Origin: Pseudomonas sp. G.S.17 | GTDB taxonomy: Bacteria; Pseudomonadota; Gammaproteobacteria; Pseudomonadales; Pseudomonadaceae | NCBI RefSeq assembly: GCF_038096165.1 | Contig: NZ_CP151076.1 | Location: 6,135,501 to 6,199,500 of the forward strand | Direction of reading: 5' to 3' | DNA: 64,000 bases | Shown here: piece by piece, positions 46,468-55,289 of the stretch | Layout of the letters: each line of letters opens with the position of its first letter | Position numbering within the stretch: position 1 is the first letter of the stretch | Position numbers and translations under genes: made by a program | Notes under the pieces: model-generated | Database searches by the model: none | What the model saw: only the letters and a program-made list of their open reading frames with translations | Told to the model about the DNA's origin: nothing

Positions 46468-46512
46468 CACCACCACCACCACCACCACCACCACCACCAC
46501 CACCACCACCAC
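46468..46512 (+). repeat. (CAC)15 trinucleotide microsatellite
   Basis: Fifteen uninterrupted CAC units followed directly by TGA. In the frame beginning at the ATG 46429 it encodes MQAADYSRLQPVR followed by fifteen histidines and stop. In the other frames it reads as runs of proline or threonine. It lies just after the decayed SDR. No ribosome site was seen, so translation is doubtful. Confidence 0.9.
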
Positions 46513-46633
46513 TGACGCTGCGCGGCTAGCAGCAGTCGGTCATTAAAAGCGCAAGCGGGCCCAATGCAAAGCCGTGCAGCGCTGGGTAAGTGCTCTACCG
46601 ACCCGCTAATATGACACGCTTTATCAATCGCAA

Positions 46634-47389
46634 TTAAGCAGGTGTGCTCTGTTCCCTTTCCAGAGCAACGGCGTCAGCGCCGGCGACCATGCGCATCGGC
46701 GAAGCTGGGTCGTTCGCTGCATGCCATACCGCTTGCGCGACGTCCTGGGCTTCAGTGACTACGGAAGATTGCCCAAACTCAGCAAATACCTTTTGTGCCA
46801 GATCAGCGTAAGCCTCTGGAATGCTGCCTTGCATTCGGGGTTGTGCATTTTTCCCAAAATCTGTCCCAGGAGCACGCCCCGGTAGTACCAGATTCATCTG
46901 AACATTAAAGGGTGCAAGCTCAATCGAAAGGGACTCAGTGAACGCATTCACCGCAGCCTTACTTGCGGTGTAGACGCTGAGAAGCGGCAGTGATTTTATC
47001 GTCACGCTCGACGTGACGTTGATGACAACCCCCGCTTTACGCTGGCGAAACTGAGGCAATACCGCCTGAATCATCGCCATTGTGCCAAAGGTATTGGTTT
47101 CAAAAATGCCACGGATCGCCTGCATCGAGATACCTTCCAGGGCGCCAAGCAGACCGATTCCCGCGTTGTTGACCAGCACATCGACTGGTCCTGCGGCCTC
47201 TATGACCTGCTGGATACTGCTTGGGTTGGTGACGTCCAGCGCAAGCACACGCAGATGCTCAGATGCAGCAAAAAGCGCTTCGTCTGGCGTGCGCATCGTC
47301 GCGATGACCTTCCAGTTTCGTTCAAGAAAATACTGAGCGGTGGCCAGACCAAAGCCGGACGAGCATCCCGTAATTAGTACAGTTTTCAT
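46634..47389 (-). CDS. SDR-family oxidoreductase
   Basis: Protein of 251 residues. MKTVLITGCSSGFGLATAQYF holds the cofactor loop. NNAGIGLLGALEG, the catalytic NVTSS, and YTASKAAVNAF follow. The start at 47387-47389 gives a compact N-terminus, while the frame to 47527 overlaps the divergent AraC gene. It belongs to the classical SDRs that act on ketones or aldehydes. Probably controlled by the AraC-type gene at 47489. Confidence 0.9.
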   Translation of the reverse strand: MKTVLITGCSSGFGLATAQYFLERNWKVIATMRTPDEALFAASEHLRVLALDVTNPSSIQQVIEAAGPVDVLVNNAGIGLLGALEGISMQAIRGIFETNTFGTMAMIQAVLPQFRQRKAGVVINVTSSVTIKSLPLLSVYTASKAAVNAFTESLSIELAPFNVQMNLVLPGRAPGTDFGKNAQPRMQGSIPEAYADLAQKVFAEFGQSSVVTEAQDVAQAVWHAANDPASPMRMVAGADAVALEREQSTPA

Positions 47390-47440
47390 GGGTAGTTCCA
47401 TTGCGCGGTTGACAGGAGTGCAACGATAGGCTGTCTTATC

Positions 47441-47465
47441 CGGACTTAATATCACCAAAAGTCCG
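47441..47465. promoter_or_regulatory. CGGACTT/AAGTCCG dyad between SDR and AraC-type genes
   Basis: CGGACTT at 47441-47447 and AAGTCCG at 47459-47465 form a perfect inverted repeat. A further half-site AGTCCGAT lies just before the AraC-type start. Three copies of GTCCG in 50 bases suggest the operator of the divergent regulator. Confidence 0.5.
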
Positions 47466-47488
47466 AAGATCTTTCGCAGGAGTCCGAT

Positions 47489-48394
47489 ATGTTTGATCCG
47501 CTCGCGGAGGTTGTCACCCTTCTGCAACCAGGCGCCTCGTTTTCCAAAATTGTCAGTGGCGTAGGGGCATGGCGTGTGCGCCGTTCGGTGACCGGTCAGC
47601 CGTTTTACTGCGCAATTCTCGACGGAGGTTGCCGACTTTCAGTAGCAGGGCAGCCTGCGATAACCTTGCACGCTGGTGATTTCCTGCTTATTCCCGCCGC
47701 CTACGACTTCACAATGATGAGCCTTCAGCCGATGGCAGACGGGGACGCAGACACCCCTCCCGTCGAGGTACGGCCACGTGACTTTCGTGTTGGCACGCAA
47801 GACATCCCGGCCGATGTTCAATTGTTGGTAGGCCACTGCACGTTCGGCTCTCCGGATGCTGCGCTGCTAGTATCACTGTTACCCAAGGTGATACATGTTC
47901 GCGGTGAGCGCCGGTTGGCAACGCTCGTAGAACTCGTCACCGAGGAGGCGCGCGGACAGCGCCCAGCGCGTGATGTCATCCTTGCACACCTGCTGGAAGT
48001 GCTATTCATCGAAGCCCTGCGCTCCACGGCAACCGAAAATGCACCGGCCGGGCTTCTGCGCGGACTTGGCGATGAACGTCTGGCTGTAGCGATACGCCAG
48101 ATGCACGAACATCCGAACCAGCCATGGACGGTGGCGCAGCTGGCCAGGGAAGCTGCTCTTTCACGCTCCACCTTCTTCGAACGTTTCAAGCAAGCATTAG
48201 GTATGGCACCGATGGCGTATCTGCTTACGTGGCGAATGGCGCTGGCGAAAAATCTGCTGCATGGTCGAGACGGCAGTATTGCCGAGATTGCGCAGCAGAT
48301 TGGTTATAGCTCCGTCAGTGCATTCAGTGTCGCGTTTACACGCTACACGGGACTTACGCCTGGACGCTATTCGCGGGACGAAGCCGCTGTATAG
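47489..48394 (+). CDS. AraC-family regulator with cupin_6 domain
   Basis: Regulator of 301 residues. The N-terminal cupin contains FYCAILDGGCRLSVAG and LHAGDFLLIPAAYDF. The C-terminal HTH pair has WTVAQLAREAALSRSTFFERFKQ and GSIAEIAQQIGYSSVSAFSVAFTRYTGLTPGRY in parts. Proteins of this class usually control a divergent dehydrogenase gene, here the SDR at 46634-47389. Confidence 0.9.
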   Translation: MFDPLAEVVTLLQPGASFSKIVSGVGAWRVRRSVTGQPFYCAILDGGCRLSVAGQPAITLHAGDFLLIPAAYDFTMMSLQPMADGDADTPPVEVRPRDFRVGTQDIPADVQLLVGHCTFGSPDAALLVSLLPKVIHVRGERRLATLVELVTEEARGQRPARDVILAHLLEVLFIEALRSTATENAPAGLLRGLGDERLAVAIRQMHEHPNQPWTVAQLAREAALSRSTFFERFKQALGMAPMAYLLTWRMALAKNLLHGRDGSIAEIAQQIGYSSVSAFSVAFTRYTGLTPGRYSRDEAAV

Positions 48395-48783
48395 GTGCAT
48401 CAGTACAAACTCCCAACCCCGTCGATGTCCTGTTACAGATCGACAGAAAAGTGATCAATGCTGCGCAGCAGGTGATTTGTTGGGATGTGGTCTACAAGGT
48501 TGAACGAGTAAAACAGCCGATCCTGCCCACTCGATAACTGTCCCATCATGCTGCGTACTCTCCCGCTGGCCGATATGCAAATTTTGCCTCAGGCCAAGCA
48601 GGAGAGCTACTTTTTCAACAGAATCGACCCATTGCGGACGTTCGTCATACGCCAGAGGCCGATCTGATGCGTCTCTAATTCGAACACTTCCAACATCGGT
48701 TATGCGCAGCTCCAGCTATTCCAATATTTTGGGAGGTGCTGTACCAGTGGAGCTACACGCGCCTGCCATGGCCAAATTCGGTG
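48395..48783. other. intergenic stretch with a dispersed repeat arm
   Basis: No gene recognised between two converging AraC genes. ACTTTTTCAACAGAATCG at 48609-48626 repeats an arm of the MITE-like element at 28586-28765. It is followed by ACCCATTGCGGAC, a relative of the short intergenic repeat that the IS1182 elements target. Confidence 0.5.
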
Positions 48784-49581
48784 CTACTCAGCTCGTAGCG
48801 ATCCTTCGGCCATCAGGTCCATGTACTGACCCGGGGTCATGGCGAACGTCCTCTTAAACAGGGAAATGAACGCGCTAACGTTTTGATAACCCAAGTCGAG
48901 TGCGACTGCGGAAACGGCCCTGCCGGCCGCCAGTAACTCGATTGCCCGCAACAGCCGGACGCGCTGGCGCCATTCTGTTAGGCTGAAACCTGTCTCGGCA
49001 ACGAAGCGGCGCGTGAGCGTGCGCGGCGCGATGCCTGCCCACTGCGCCCATTCTTCCAGCTTCCTATCGTCGTCGGGTCGGTCTGACAATGCATGCGCGA
49101 TCTGTAGCAGGCGGCGGTCACGCGGCATTGGCAACCCCAAGTCCGTCTGCGGCAGCGTAGCGATCTCGTTCAGGATTACACTAACAAGCTGCGATTGAGC
49201 GGTGTCGAGTTCTGCGTCACCCCAAGTAGCAGCACGCGCTACCGACTCGCGTAGCAGCCCGGAAACGGACAAGATCGCCGGCGCCGACGGTAATGCAGCG
49301 CACGCACTGGTTGCGACATGCACGCTCCAGCCCGCATACGTGCCGTACGAACGCATGCCATGCACAATGTCAGGTGGTACCCACACTGCATGAGTGGCTG
49401 GCACGACCCAGCGGCCGCGGCCGGCGTCAACCGCCAATAGCCCGCGCATCGCGCCGAATAGTTGGCCGCGCCGGTGGCGATGCGGAACGGTCAAGCGGAT
49501 CTCGCCGTCTCGCCGTGCAGTTGCCAGCAACACAGGGCCCTGCTCGTCGTCGATGTATTTGTAGGGAATCGGTATAAGCAT
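48784..49581 (-). CDS. AraC-family regulator (NimR-like layout)
   Basis: Regulator of 265 residues. The cupin part has VPHRHRRGQLFGAMRGLLAV and VVPATHAVWVPPDIVHGM. The HTH part has RKLEEWAQWAGIAPRTLTRRF, TEWRQRVRLLRAIELLAAG and VALDLGYQNVSAFISLFKRTF. It resembles the protein at 33925 in layout. No transporter is divergent from it. The nearest gene is the small protein at 49682. Confidence 0.88.
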   Translation of the reverse strand: MLIPIPYKYIDDEQGPVLLATARRDGEIRLTVPHRHRRGQLFGAMRGLLAVDAGRGRWVVPATHAVWVPPDIVHGMRSYGTYAGWSVHVATSACAALPSAPAILSVSGLLRESVARAATWGDAELDTAQSQLVSVILNEIATLPQTDLGLPMPRDRRLLQIAHALSDRPDDDRKLEEWAQWAGIAPRTLTRRFVAETGFSLTEWRQRVRLLRAIELLAAGRAVSAVALDLGYQNVSAFISLFKRTFAMTPGQYMDLMAEGSLRAE

Positions 49582-49681
49582 ATTGTGGCCTGAACGGGTT
49601 AAGCAATGGCGTTTATAACGTACCTGCGGTTCGTCCGCTGCAATAACATGAACTCCTCATCAACCAACAACAGGAGCTGTC

Positions 49682-49936
49682 ATGCGGGCAGAAGATTTTT
49701 TACCCGATCACGAAAATCGGATGCAGACCTCGGATGGCCAAGTGGTCCGCAAAGGAACGATAGGCGCCTTTCTAGCGAATGCCCGCATTTGGAGTGATGC
49801 AGGTACTGCGACGGTCGCGCGGGTGGACGTCGAGAACGATATCGTTGATTCCTTGCCTGCGCTGCGCTCTCTTGGTTTGTTTGATGTCTGCGCGGTCCGC
49901 GACGAGGCATTGCAGCGGTTGATTGACGAGCACTGA
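49682..49936 (+). CDS. small conserved-looking protein of unknown function
   Basis: An 84-residue frame starting MRAEDFLPDHENRMQTSDGQ, 101 bases after the divergent AraC start, preceded by ACAGGAGCTGTC, a good ribosome site. It is acidic, with VRKGTIGAFLANARIWSD and ending ALRSLGLFDVCAVRDEALQRLIDEH. I do not recognise a domain with certainty. The ribosome site, codon use and divergent regulator support a real gene. IS copy B inserted about 30 bases after its stop. Confidence 0.65.
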   Translation: MRAEDFLPDHENRMQTSDGQVVRKGTIGAFLANARIWSDAGTATVARVDVENDIVDSLPALRSLGLFDVCAVRDEALQRLIDEH

Positions 49937-49966
49937 GTGAGCGCGGACCAAGGGCCGGTAACGGCC

Positions 49967-51622
49967 GAGAGTGTGTAAAAACGCCTTTGCAAACCCTTGC
50001 TATGATTTCTGAGGAATTTATCGCAGGGATCGCCCATGAAGCGCTTCATCCAAGGTGAACATCGGGGCCAAAGCACCTTACTGCCCGAAAGCCTCGACGA
50101 TTACGTCAGCGATACCAATCCGGTACGCGTAGTCGACGTCTTCGTCGACGAACTCGACCTGGTCTCCTTGGGTTTTGATGGCGCTATTCCAGCTGACACA
50201 GGCCGGCCTGCTTACCATCCCGCGATCCTGCTGAAGATCTATATCTACGGCTATCTCAATCGCATTCAATCGAGCCGGCGTCTTGAACGAGAGGCGCAGC
50301 GCAACGTTGAGCTGATGTGGCTGACCGGGCGTTTGATGCCTGATTTCAAGACCATCGCCAACTTCCGAAAAGACAACAGCAAGGCCATCCGAGGCGTCTG
50401 CCGCCAGTTCGTTGTGCTGTGTCAGCAGTTGGGACTGTTCGGAGACAATCTGGTCGCTATCGACGGCAGCAAGTTCAAGGCCGTCAACAACCGCGACCGC
50501 AATTTCACCAGTGCCAAACTGAAGCGGCGGATGGAGGAAATTGAATCGAGCATCAACCGTTACCTGGTGGCACTCGATGCCGCCGATCGGCAAGAGCCCA
50601 CATGCTCTGAGCCCAAAGCCGTGCGGCTGGAAGAGAAAATCGCCAAGCTGAAGACACAAATGAAGGAGCTTCGGGCGATTGAAATCCAGCTCAACGAATC
50701 GCCGGATAAACAGGTTTCACTGACCGATCCAGACGCCCGCTCTATGAAGACGCGTGGCACGGGAATCGTTGGCTATAACGTGCAGACAGCGGTCGATACC
50801 CAGCACCACTTGATCGTGGCTCATGAGGTTACCAACGTCGGTTCAGACCGCGCTCAACTCAGCTCGATGGCCAAGCAGGCCCGCGAGGCAATGGCGTCAG
50901 AAACGCTTTCGGTAGTGGCTGACCGAGGCTACTTCAAAGGCGAAGAAATCTTGGCCTGTCACGACGCAAACATCACCACCTACGTGCCGAAGCCGATGAC
51001 TTCAAGCGCCAAAGCTGATGGCCGATTCAACAAAGATGCCTTCGTGTATGACGCGACGAAAAACGAATACACCTGCCCGGCGGGAGAGGCATTGATCTGG
51101 CGATTCTCCAGCGTTGAGAAAGGCATGTATATGCACTGCTACTGGAGTTCAAAGTGCCAGAGTTGCACGCTGAAAACCCAGTGCACGCCAAGCACAAATC
51201 GTCGAGTAAGGCGTTGGGAACATGAAGCTGTGCTGGAGGAAATGCAGCGTCGGTTGAACCAAGCACCAGAGATGATGAAGGTTCGAAAACGGACTGTTGA
51301 GCATCCCTTCGGGACGCTCAAGCAATGGATGGGGGCAACGCACTTCCTGACTCGAAAACTGAACGGGGTGAGTGCGGAGATGAGTTTGAATGTGCTCGCC
51401 TATAACTTGAAGCGGGTTATAAAAATCATCGGTACAGAAGGCCTGCTGAAGGCGATGGCGGCGTAAAAGCCGCAGCTTTTACTGTCCAAGAGGTGCCAAA
51501 GCGCTTCATAAACGCTCTGACGCGCTATCGGCGCTGATCTTGGCAAATGTTCGGGAAATCGCCTCGCCCAGGAGCGCTGGGCTTAGGCATCCAACATACG
51601 GAAAGTGTTTTTACACACTCTG
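49967..51622 (+). mobile_element. IS1182-family insertion sequence, copy B
   Basis: Complete 1656-base element in the opposite orientation to copy A. It is flanked by GGCC at 49963-49966 and 51623-51626. The termini carry AGAGTGTGTAAAAAC. The transposase is residue-for-residue the same as that of copy A, so the two copies are very recent or kept alike by gene conversion. Confidence 0.92.
50036..51466 (+). CDS. IS1182-family transposase (copy B)
   Basis: Transposase of 476 residues, identical in sequence to the product of 34935-36365. It starts MKRFIQGEHRGQSTLL and has the same GRPAYHPAILLKIYIYGYLN, VADRGYFKGEE and VEHPFGTLKQWMG motifs. It appears intact. Confidence 0.93.
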   Translation: MKRFIQGEHRGQSTLLPESLDDYVSDTNPVRVVDVFVDELDLVSLGFDGAIPADTGRPAYHPAILLKIYIYGYLNRIQSSRRLEREAQRNVELMWLTGRLMPDFKTIANFRKDNSKAIRGVCRQFVVLCQQLGLFGDNLVAIDGSKFKAVNNRDRNFTSAKLKRRMEEIESSINRYLVALDAADRQEPTCSEPKAVRLEEKIAKLKTQMKELRAIEIQLNESPDKQVSLTDPDARSMKTRGTGIVGYNVQTAVDTQHHLIVAHEVTNVGSDRAQLSSMAKQAREAMASETLSVVADRGYFKGEEILACHDANITTYVPKPMTSSAKADGRFNKDAFVYDATKNEYTCPAGEALIWRFSSVEKGMYMHCYWSSKCQSCTLKTQCTPSTNRRVRRWEHEAVLEEMQRRLNQAPEMMKVRKRTVEHPFGTLKQWMGATHFLTRKLNGVSAEMSLNVLAYNLKRVIKIIGTEGLLKAMAA

Positions 51623-51727
51623 GGCCAATAACGGCCGCTCGATTCATGTTCGCTTCTTAAAAATGGTGGTGCATGTTTTCTTCATCACCCGACCGCGCTA
51701 AAGCTATCTGCAATCTAGGGTAGAGAA

Positions 51728-52624
51728 ATGATCGAAACTCGACTGTTACGTCAGTTCGTTGTCGTTGCTGAAGAGCTGCATTTCAGCCGTGCCGCAGAAC
51801 GGCTGCATATGGCGCAGCCACCGCTCAGCCAGGCGATCAGACGGTTGGAGGAGCAAATCGGCTATCCCTTGTTCGTTCGCGACAAGCGAACCGTGGAGCT
51901 CACCAGCGCAGGGTTGGCCCTTCTGGGAAAAGCTCATGAACTGCTCGGCGCGCTAGACGAAAGCGTCGCGTACACGCGGCGAGTCGCCCAAGGCATAGAA
52001 GGGCATTTGGTGGTTGCCATGATCAGCCTCAGCCACTATCCAGGCTTTTGGCGCGCCCTGAGCGCATTCAGAACGCAGATACCTGCTGTCGAGCTGAGTT
52101 TCATCGAGGCCACTACCAAAGAGCAGGTCGAGCTTCTCGAGAGCGGCGAGGCCGATGTTGGCATGATGCGTTGCCCCGGAACGACAACCCCCTCGCTGAC
52201 CATCGAACGGCTGCTGCTGGACCCTATTCAGGTTGTCTTGCCTGCAGCTCACCCTCTGGCGGCGAACACTGCTGTAAGGCTTGAGGACATGTCTAACGAA
52301 TCGTTCGTCATGTCGGCTCGTGCCCTGGGGCAGGGCTTTCATGACCAGTTACTCGCTCTATGCAAAGGTGCAGGTTTTTCGCCAAGGATCGTCCAGCAGG
52401 CCAGGCAAATCCAGACGGTGTTGGGGCTGGTAGCGGCTGGCTATGGGGTGGCGCTGGTACCGGCCTCATTCGAGCGCTTAGGGTTACAGGACGTCGTATT
52501 CCGGCCATTGCAGCACAGTGCCTTAGAAGAGCTGACCTCGGTCGCGCTGAATGTTGCCAGCAACAATTCGGTCGTCTCGCCGCTGCGAGACGTGTTTATC
52601 GAGACGCTAAGGCGCCACGTCTGA
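51728..52624 (+). CDS. LysR-family regulator (BenM/CatR-like class)
   Basis: Regulator of 298 residues starting MIETRLLRQFVVVAEELHFSRAAERLHMAQPPLSQAIRRLEEQIG in parts, with FVRDKRTVELTSAG. The ELHFSRAAERLHMAQPPLSQ helix is typical of the aromatic-catabolism class (BenM, CatR, CbbR-like). The aldo/keto reductase gene follows 95 bases downstream on the same strand and may be its target. Confidence 0.9.
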   Translation: MIETRLLRQFVVVAEELHFSRAAERLHMAQPPLSQAIRRLEEQIGYPLFVRDKRTVELTSAGLALLGKAHELLGALDESVAYTRRVAQGIEGHLVVAMISLSHYPGFWRALSAFRTQIPAVELSFIEATTKEQVELLESGEADVGMMRCPGTTTPSLTIERLLLDPIQVVLPAAHPLAANTAVRLEDMSNESFVMSARALGQGFHDQLLALCKGAGFSPRIVQQARQIQTVLGLVAAGYGVALVPASFERLGLQDVVFRPLQHSALEELTSVALNVASNNSVVSPLRDVFIETLRRHV

Positions 52625-52719
52625 TACTCCAATCGTCTCACACGCCAACATAAACAATATTTCACGGCGCGCCTTGTAAACCAGAGCATGCACCTGTCTT
52701 TTCCAACCGGAGATCGGTC

Positions 52720-53709
52720 ATGCAATATCGCTCATTAGGCAGTTCATCCCTGCAGCTTTCGGTTCTGTCATTTGGCAGCTGGATTACCTTCGGTACACGC
52801 CTCGACCAACGTGGCGCCAATGAATGCCTCGCTTGCGCCTTCGATCATGGCATCAACTTCTTCGATAGCGCCGAGGTTTACCTTGGCGGTGAAGCAGAGC
52901 GCATGCTCGGACGCGGGATCAAGGAGCTTGGCTGGTCGCGAGACAGTTACTGCGTTTCCAGCAAGGTACTGTTCGGTACCGGTGACAATCACTCTGCCAC
53001 GAATCCCTCTCGGCTAACGCAGCAGGGCTTGAGCCGCAAGCACATTACCGAAGCTTGTCACCAAGCACTGCAACGCTTTGGCGTCGACTATCTCGATTTC
53101 TACCTGTGCCACCGGCCAGAGCCAGGTATGTCCATCGCGGAAATTGCCTGGACCATGAACACACTAACCCAGCAAGGCAAGGTGTTGTACTGGGGCACAT
53201 CGGAGTGGCCCGCGGAGGACATTTTGAGGCTTATAGAGTTTTGTCAGCAAAACCGCCTCATTCCCCCACAACTGGAGCAGCCGCAATACAACCTGTTCCA
53301 TCGAGAGCGTGTCGAGCGCGAATACCAGCCACTCATTCATGAGCATGGGCTCGGTTTGACTACCTGGTCTCCGCTAGCATCCGGCGTTTTGGCGGGGCGT
53401 TACGACGAGGGAAATGGGGTGGACAGCCGGCTGGCGACCGAGGGGTTTTCCTGGCTTGAGGATTTTGTTTTCGAGAACAAGCGCGACGAGCGAATCGAGG
53501 CCGCTAAACAGCTTAAGACGATAGCCGATGAACTGGGAGCAACACGCGCTCAGTTAGCGTTGGCCTGGGTGCTCAAAAATGAAGCTGTAACGTCGGTTTT
53601 GATTGGCGCCTCTAGCAAGGCGCAGTTGCAGGAAAATCTGGGAGCGGTTGAGGTTTTACCGAGGCTTGAAAACGCAGTGCTTCGCAAGATGGATAAGATC
53701 TTCCGGTAA
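52720..53709 (+). CDS. aldo/keto reductase (potassium-channel beta-subunit-like)
   Basis: TIM-barrel NADPH reductase of 329 residues. It has the catalytic D/Y/K/H set in FDSAEVYLGG, CVSSKVLFG and DYLDFYLCHRPE. YWGTSEWPAEDI, EQPQYNLFHRERVE and TSVLIGASSKAQLQENL match the AKR6/Kv-beta-like subfamily. Likely reduces aldehydes or ketones. Confidence 0.9.
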   Translation: MQYRSLGSSSLQLSVLSFGSWITFGTRLDQRGANECLACAFDHGINFFDSAEVYLGGEAERMLGRGIKELGWSRDSYCVSSKVLFGTGDNHSATNPSRLTQQGLSRKHITEACHQALQRFGVDYLDFYLCHRPEPGMSIAEIAWTMNTLTQQGKVLYWGTSEWPAEDILRLIEFCQQNRLIPPQLEQPQYNLFHRERVEREYQPLIHEHGLGLTTWSPLASGVLAGRYDEGNGVDSRLATEGFSWLEDFVFENKRDERIEAAKQLKTIADELGATRAQLALAWVLKNEAVTSVLIGASSKAQLQENLGAVEVLPRLENAVLRKMDKIFR

Positions 53710-53795
53710 GTGTAATTAATCGGGTGAGCGCCTAGCTAGTCTCCTGCTGGAGGCTTGCTAGACGGAAACTGGCCAGTACTCCCGATGACAATGGG

Positions 53796-53820
53796 CGGCC
53801 GCTTCTGGCCGATAGCAGCC
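53796..53820 (+). repeat. unoccupied copy of the IS1182 target repeat
   Basis: CGGCCGCTTCTGGCC followed by GATAGCAGCC is the same short intergenic sequence that is split at GGCC by the IS1182-family copies. This copy is intact. Another lies at 41494-41513 on the minus strand (CCGCTTTTGGCCGAAAGC). Confidence 0.6.
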
Positions 53821-53990
53821 TCCAACACTCTGCTGAGCTGATTTAACCCCTACGAATGGTCGACGCAGTAGCAAGAAACTTTTAGCCCTGCGTTGCCCGT
53901 GAAAGGGTGACGGTTAGATCCCGGACGACAAACCAACGACAGCAGGTCAACAGAATGGGCGCTCCCGATCAGCCCATTCCGAGACCTCCC

Positions 53991-55289
53991 ATGTCCTCAA
54001 ACCGAACAGCCGTACCCGCCTCGACGCTGGTATTCCCACTAGCATTGGTCGTGGCATTTGCGCTGGCGTTGTCCATTCCCGCCTGCAGCGCGGCGCCTTC
54101 GATTGTTTCCCCCACAACCACATCCGGGCTCGCGCCAGTGGCAACTGCCCACACCTTCGCTCAGGTGCGAAAAGGCAACGTAATCAGCACGCTGTTGGTT
54201 ACCGAGCGCTCTGATGCCAGCGTAACGGCCATTGATTTGAGCGAACTCGCCGGGTTGCACAGCGCCGATGTCTTCGACGTCATCGACCGTTTCAGTGCTG
54301 CGCAACTCGATGCGCTGGCAGGGGAGAAGTCCCGCACGCAGACGCACCCGCTGGCACGACTGCTCGGCGTCGGGCCAAGGGGCGTGGCGCATATTGCAGC
54401 GGGCACCAATTACCCAGAACACGGCAAGGAAGTGGGCGTCGACGAAGCGTTCCTGTTCCCCAAGATTTCGTCGGCCCGCGGCCCTCGCTCGACACTGATC
54501 GCGGCACCGGGCGCTTTGATGGATTACGAGGTTGAAGTGTGTGCACGGTTCGACCGCGAGCTGAGGTCGGTCGCCGATTTCGATGAAGCCCGCAAGGGAT
54601 TCTTTCTTTGCGGGGACTTCAGCGACCGGGCAACGCTGGTCAGGAACATCAACTTGAAAGACGTCACCTCCGGCGACGGCTTCCCTGACGCTAAAAGCGG
54701 CAGCGACCGCTTTCCTGTCGGTCCTTTCCTGGTGGTTCCCAAAGACTGGAAAGCCTTTCTGGCCGGGGTGGTCATAGAAACCCATGTCGACGGCGAGCGG
54801 CGTCAGCACGCGAACGCGGGTGACATGATCAAGGACCTGCGCACGATCGTTCAGGAAACGCTCGCTCAGGCGAAGACGCGCACCTGGTCGTACCAGGGCG
54901 GGCGGATCCCCATGGTCGATCGGCCGGCCATCGCGACCGGCAGCGCTGTGCTTACCGGCACGGGCGAGGGCGTGGTGTTCAAGGAACCGGGGCCCGAGGT
55001 CATCAACGCGCTGATGAGCGCCGCCGATCGGGATCAACAACGAGACGTGATCGAAAAATACCTGGCGAGCGAGGTAAGCAAGGGCGTTTACCTGCGCCCT
55101 GGAAACGCCGTGCGGTATTCCAGCAACTACCTGGGCTGGATCCACACCAACGTGATCTCGGCCACACCTTCTGCGGCAACCCATCCGGCACGTCCCGGCG
55201 ACATTCCAACGACATCCGTGGCTCAGAGTTCTTCCTGCATGCGGCCCTTGGCCTTTCCTCAATCGACTCCCTGTCAGGAACTGCAATGA
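53991..55289 (+). CDS. FAH-family hydrolase as a predicted lipoprotein
   Basis: Protein of 432 residues. A hydrophobic leader ends with the lipobox-like LALSIPAC, so it is probably anchored on the periplasmic side. The rest is a fumarylacetoacetate-hydrolase fold: GTNYPEHGKEVG, the metal-binding glutamates in LMDYEVEVCARFD, FFLCGDFSDRATLVRN, and ETHVDGERRQHANAGDMIKDL. FAH proteins are normally cytoplasmic, so export is unusual. The start at 53991 could instead be 53955. Its stop overlaps the mipA start (ATGA), the first step of an envelope operon. Confidence 0.8.
   Translation: MSSNRTAVPASTLVFPLALVVAFALALSIPACSAAPSIVSPTTTSGLAPVATAHTFAQVRKGNVISTLLVTERSDASVTAIDLSELAGLHSADVFDVIDRFSAAQLDALAGEKSRTQTHPLARLLGVGPRGVAHIAAGTNYPEHGKEVGVDEAFLFPKISSARGPRSTLIAAPGALMDYEVEVCARFDRELRSVADFDEARKGFFLCGDFSDRATLVRNINLKDVTSGDGFPDAKSGSDRFPVGPFLVVPKDWKAFLAGVVIETHVDGERRQHANAGDMIKDLRTIVQETLAQAKTRTWSYQGGRIPMVDRPAIATGSAVLTGTGEGVVFKEPGPEVINALMSAADRDQQRDVIEKYLASEVSKGVYLRPGNAVRYSSNYLGWIHTNVISATPSAATHPARPGDIPTTSVAQSSSCMRPLAFPQSTPCQELQ

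Noticed and set aside
46468..46512. CRISPR-like repeat or engineered His tag
   Set aside because: It is a simple trinucleotide run without spacers. The neighbouring sequence is a natural decayed SDR, with no vector features nearby.
34779..51622. Classical composite transposon formed by the two IS1182 copies
   Set aside because: Each copy has its own flanking GGCC in the same repeat type, which fits independent insertions. Compound movement is not shown.
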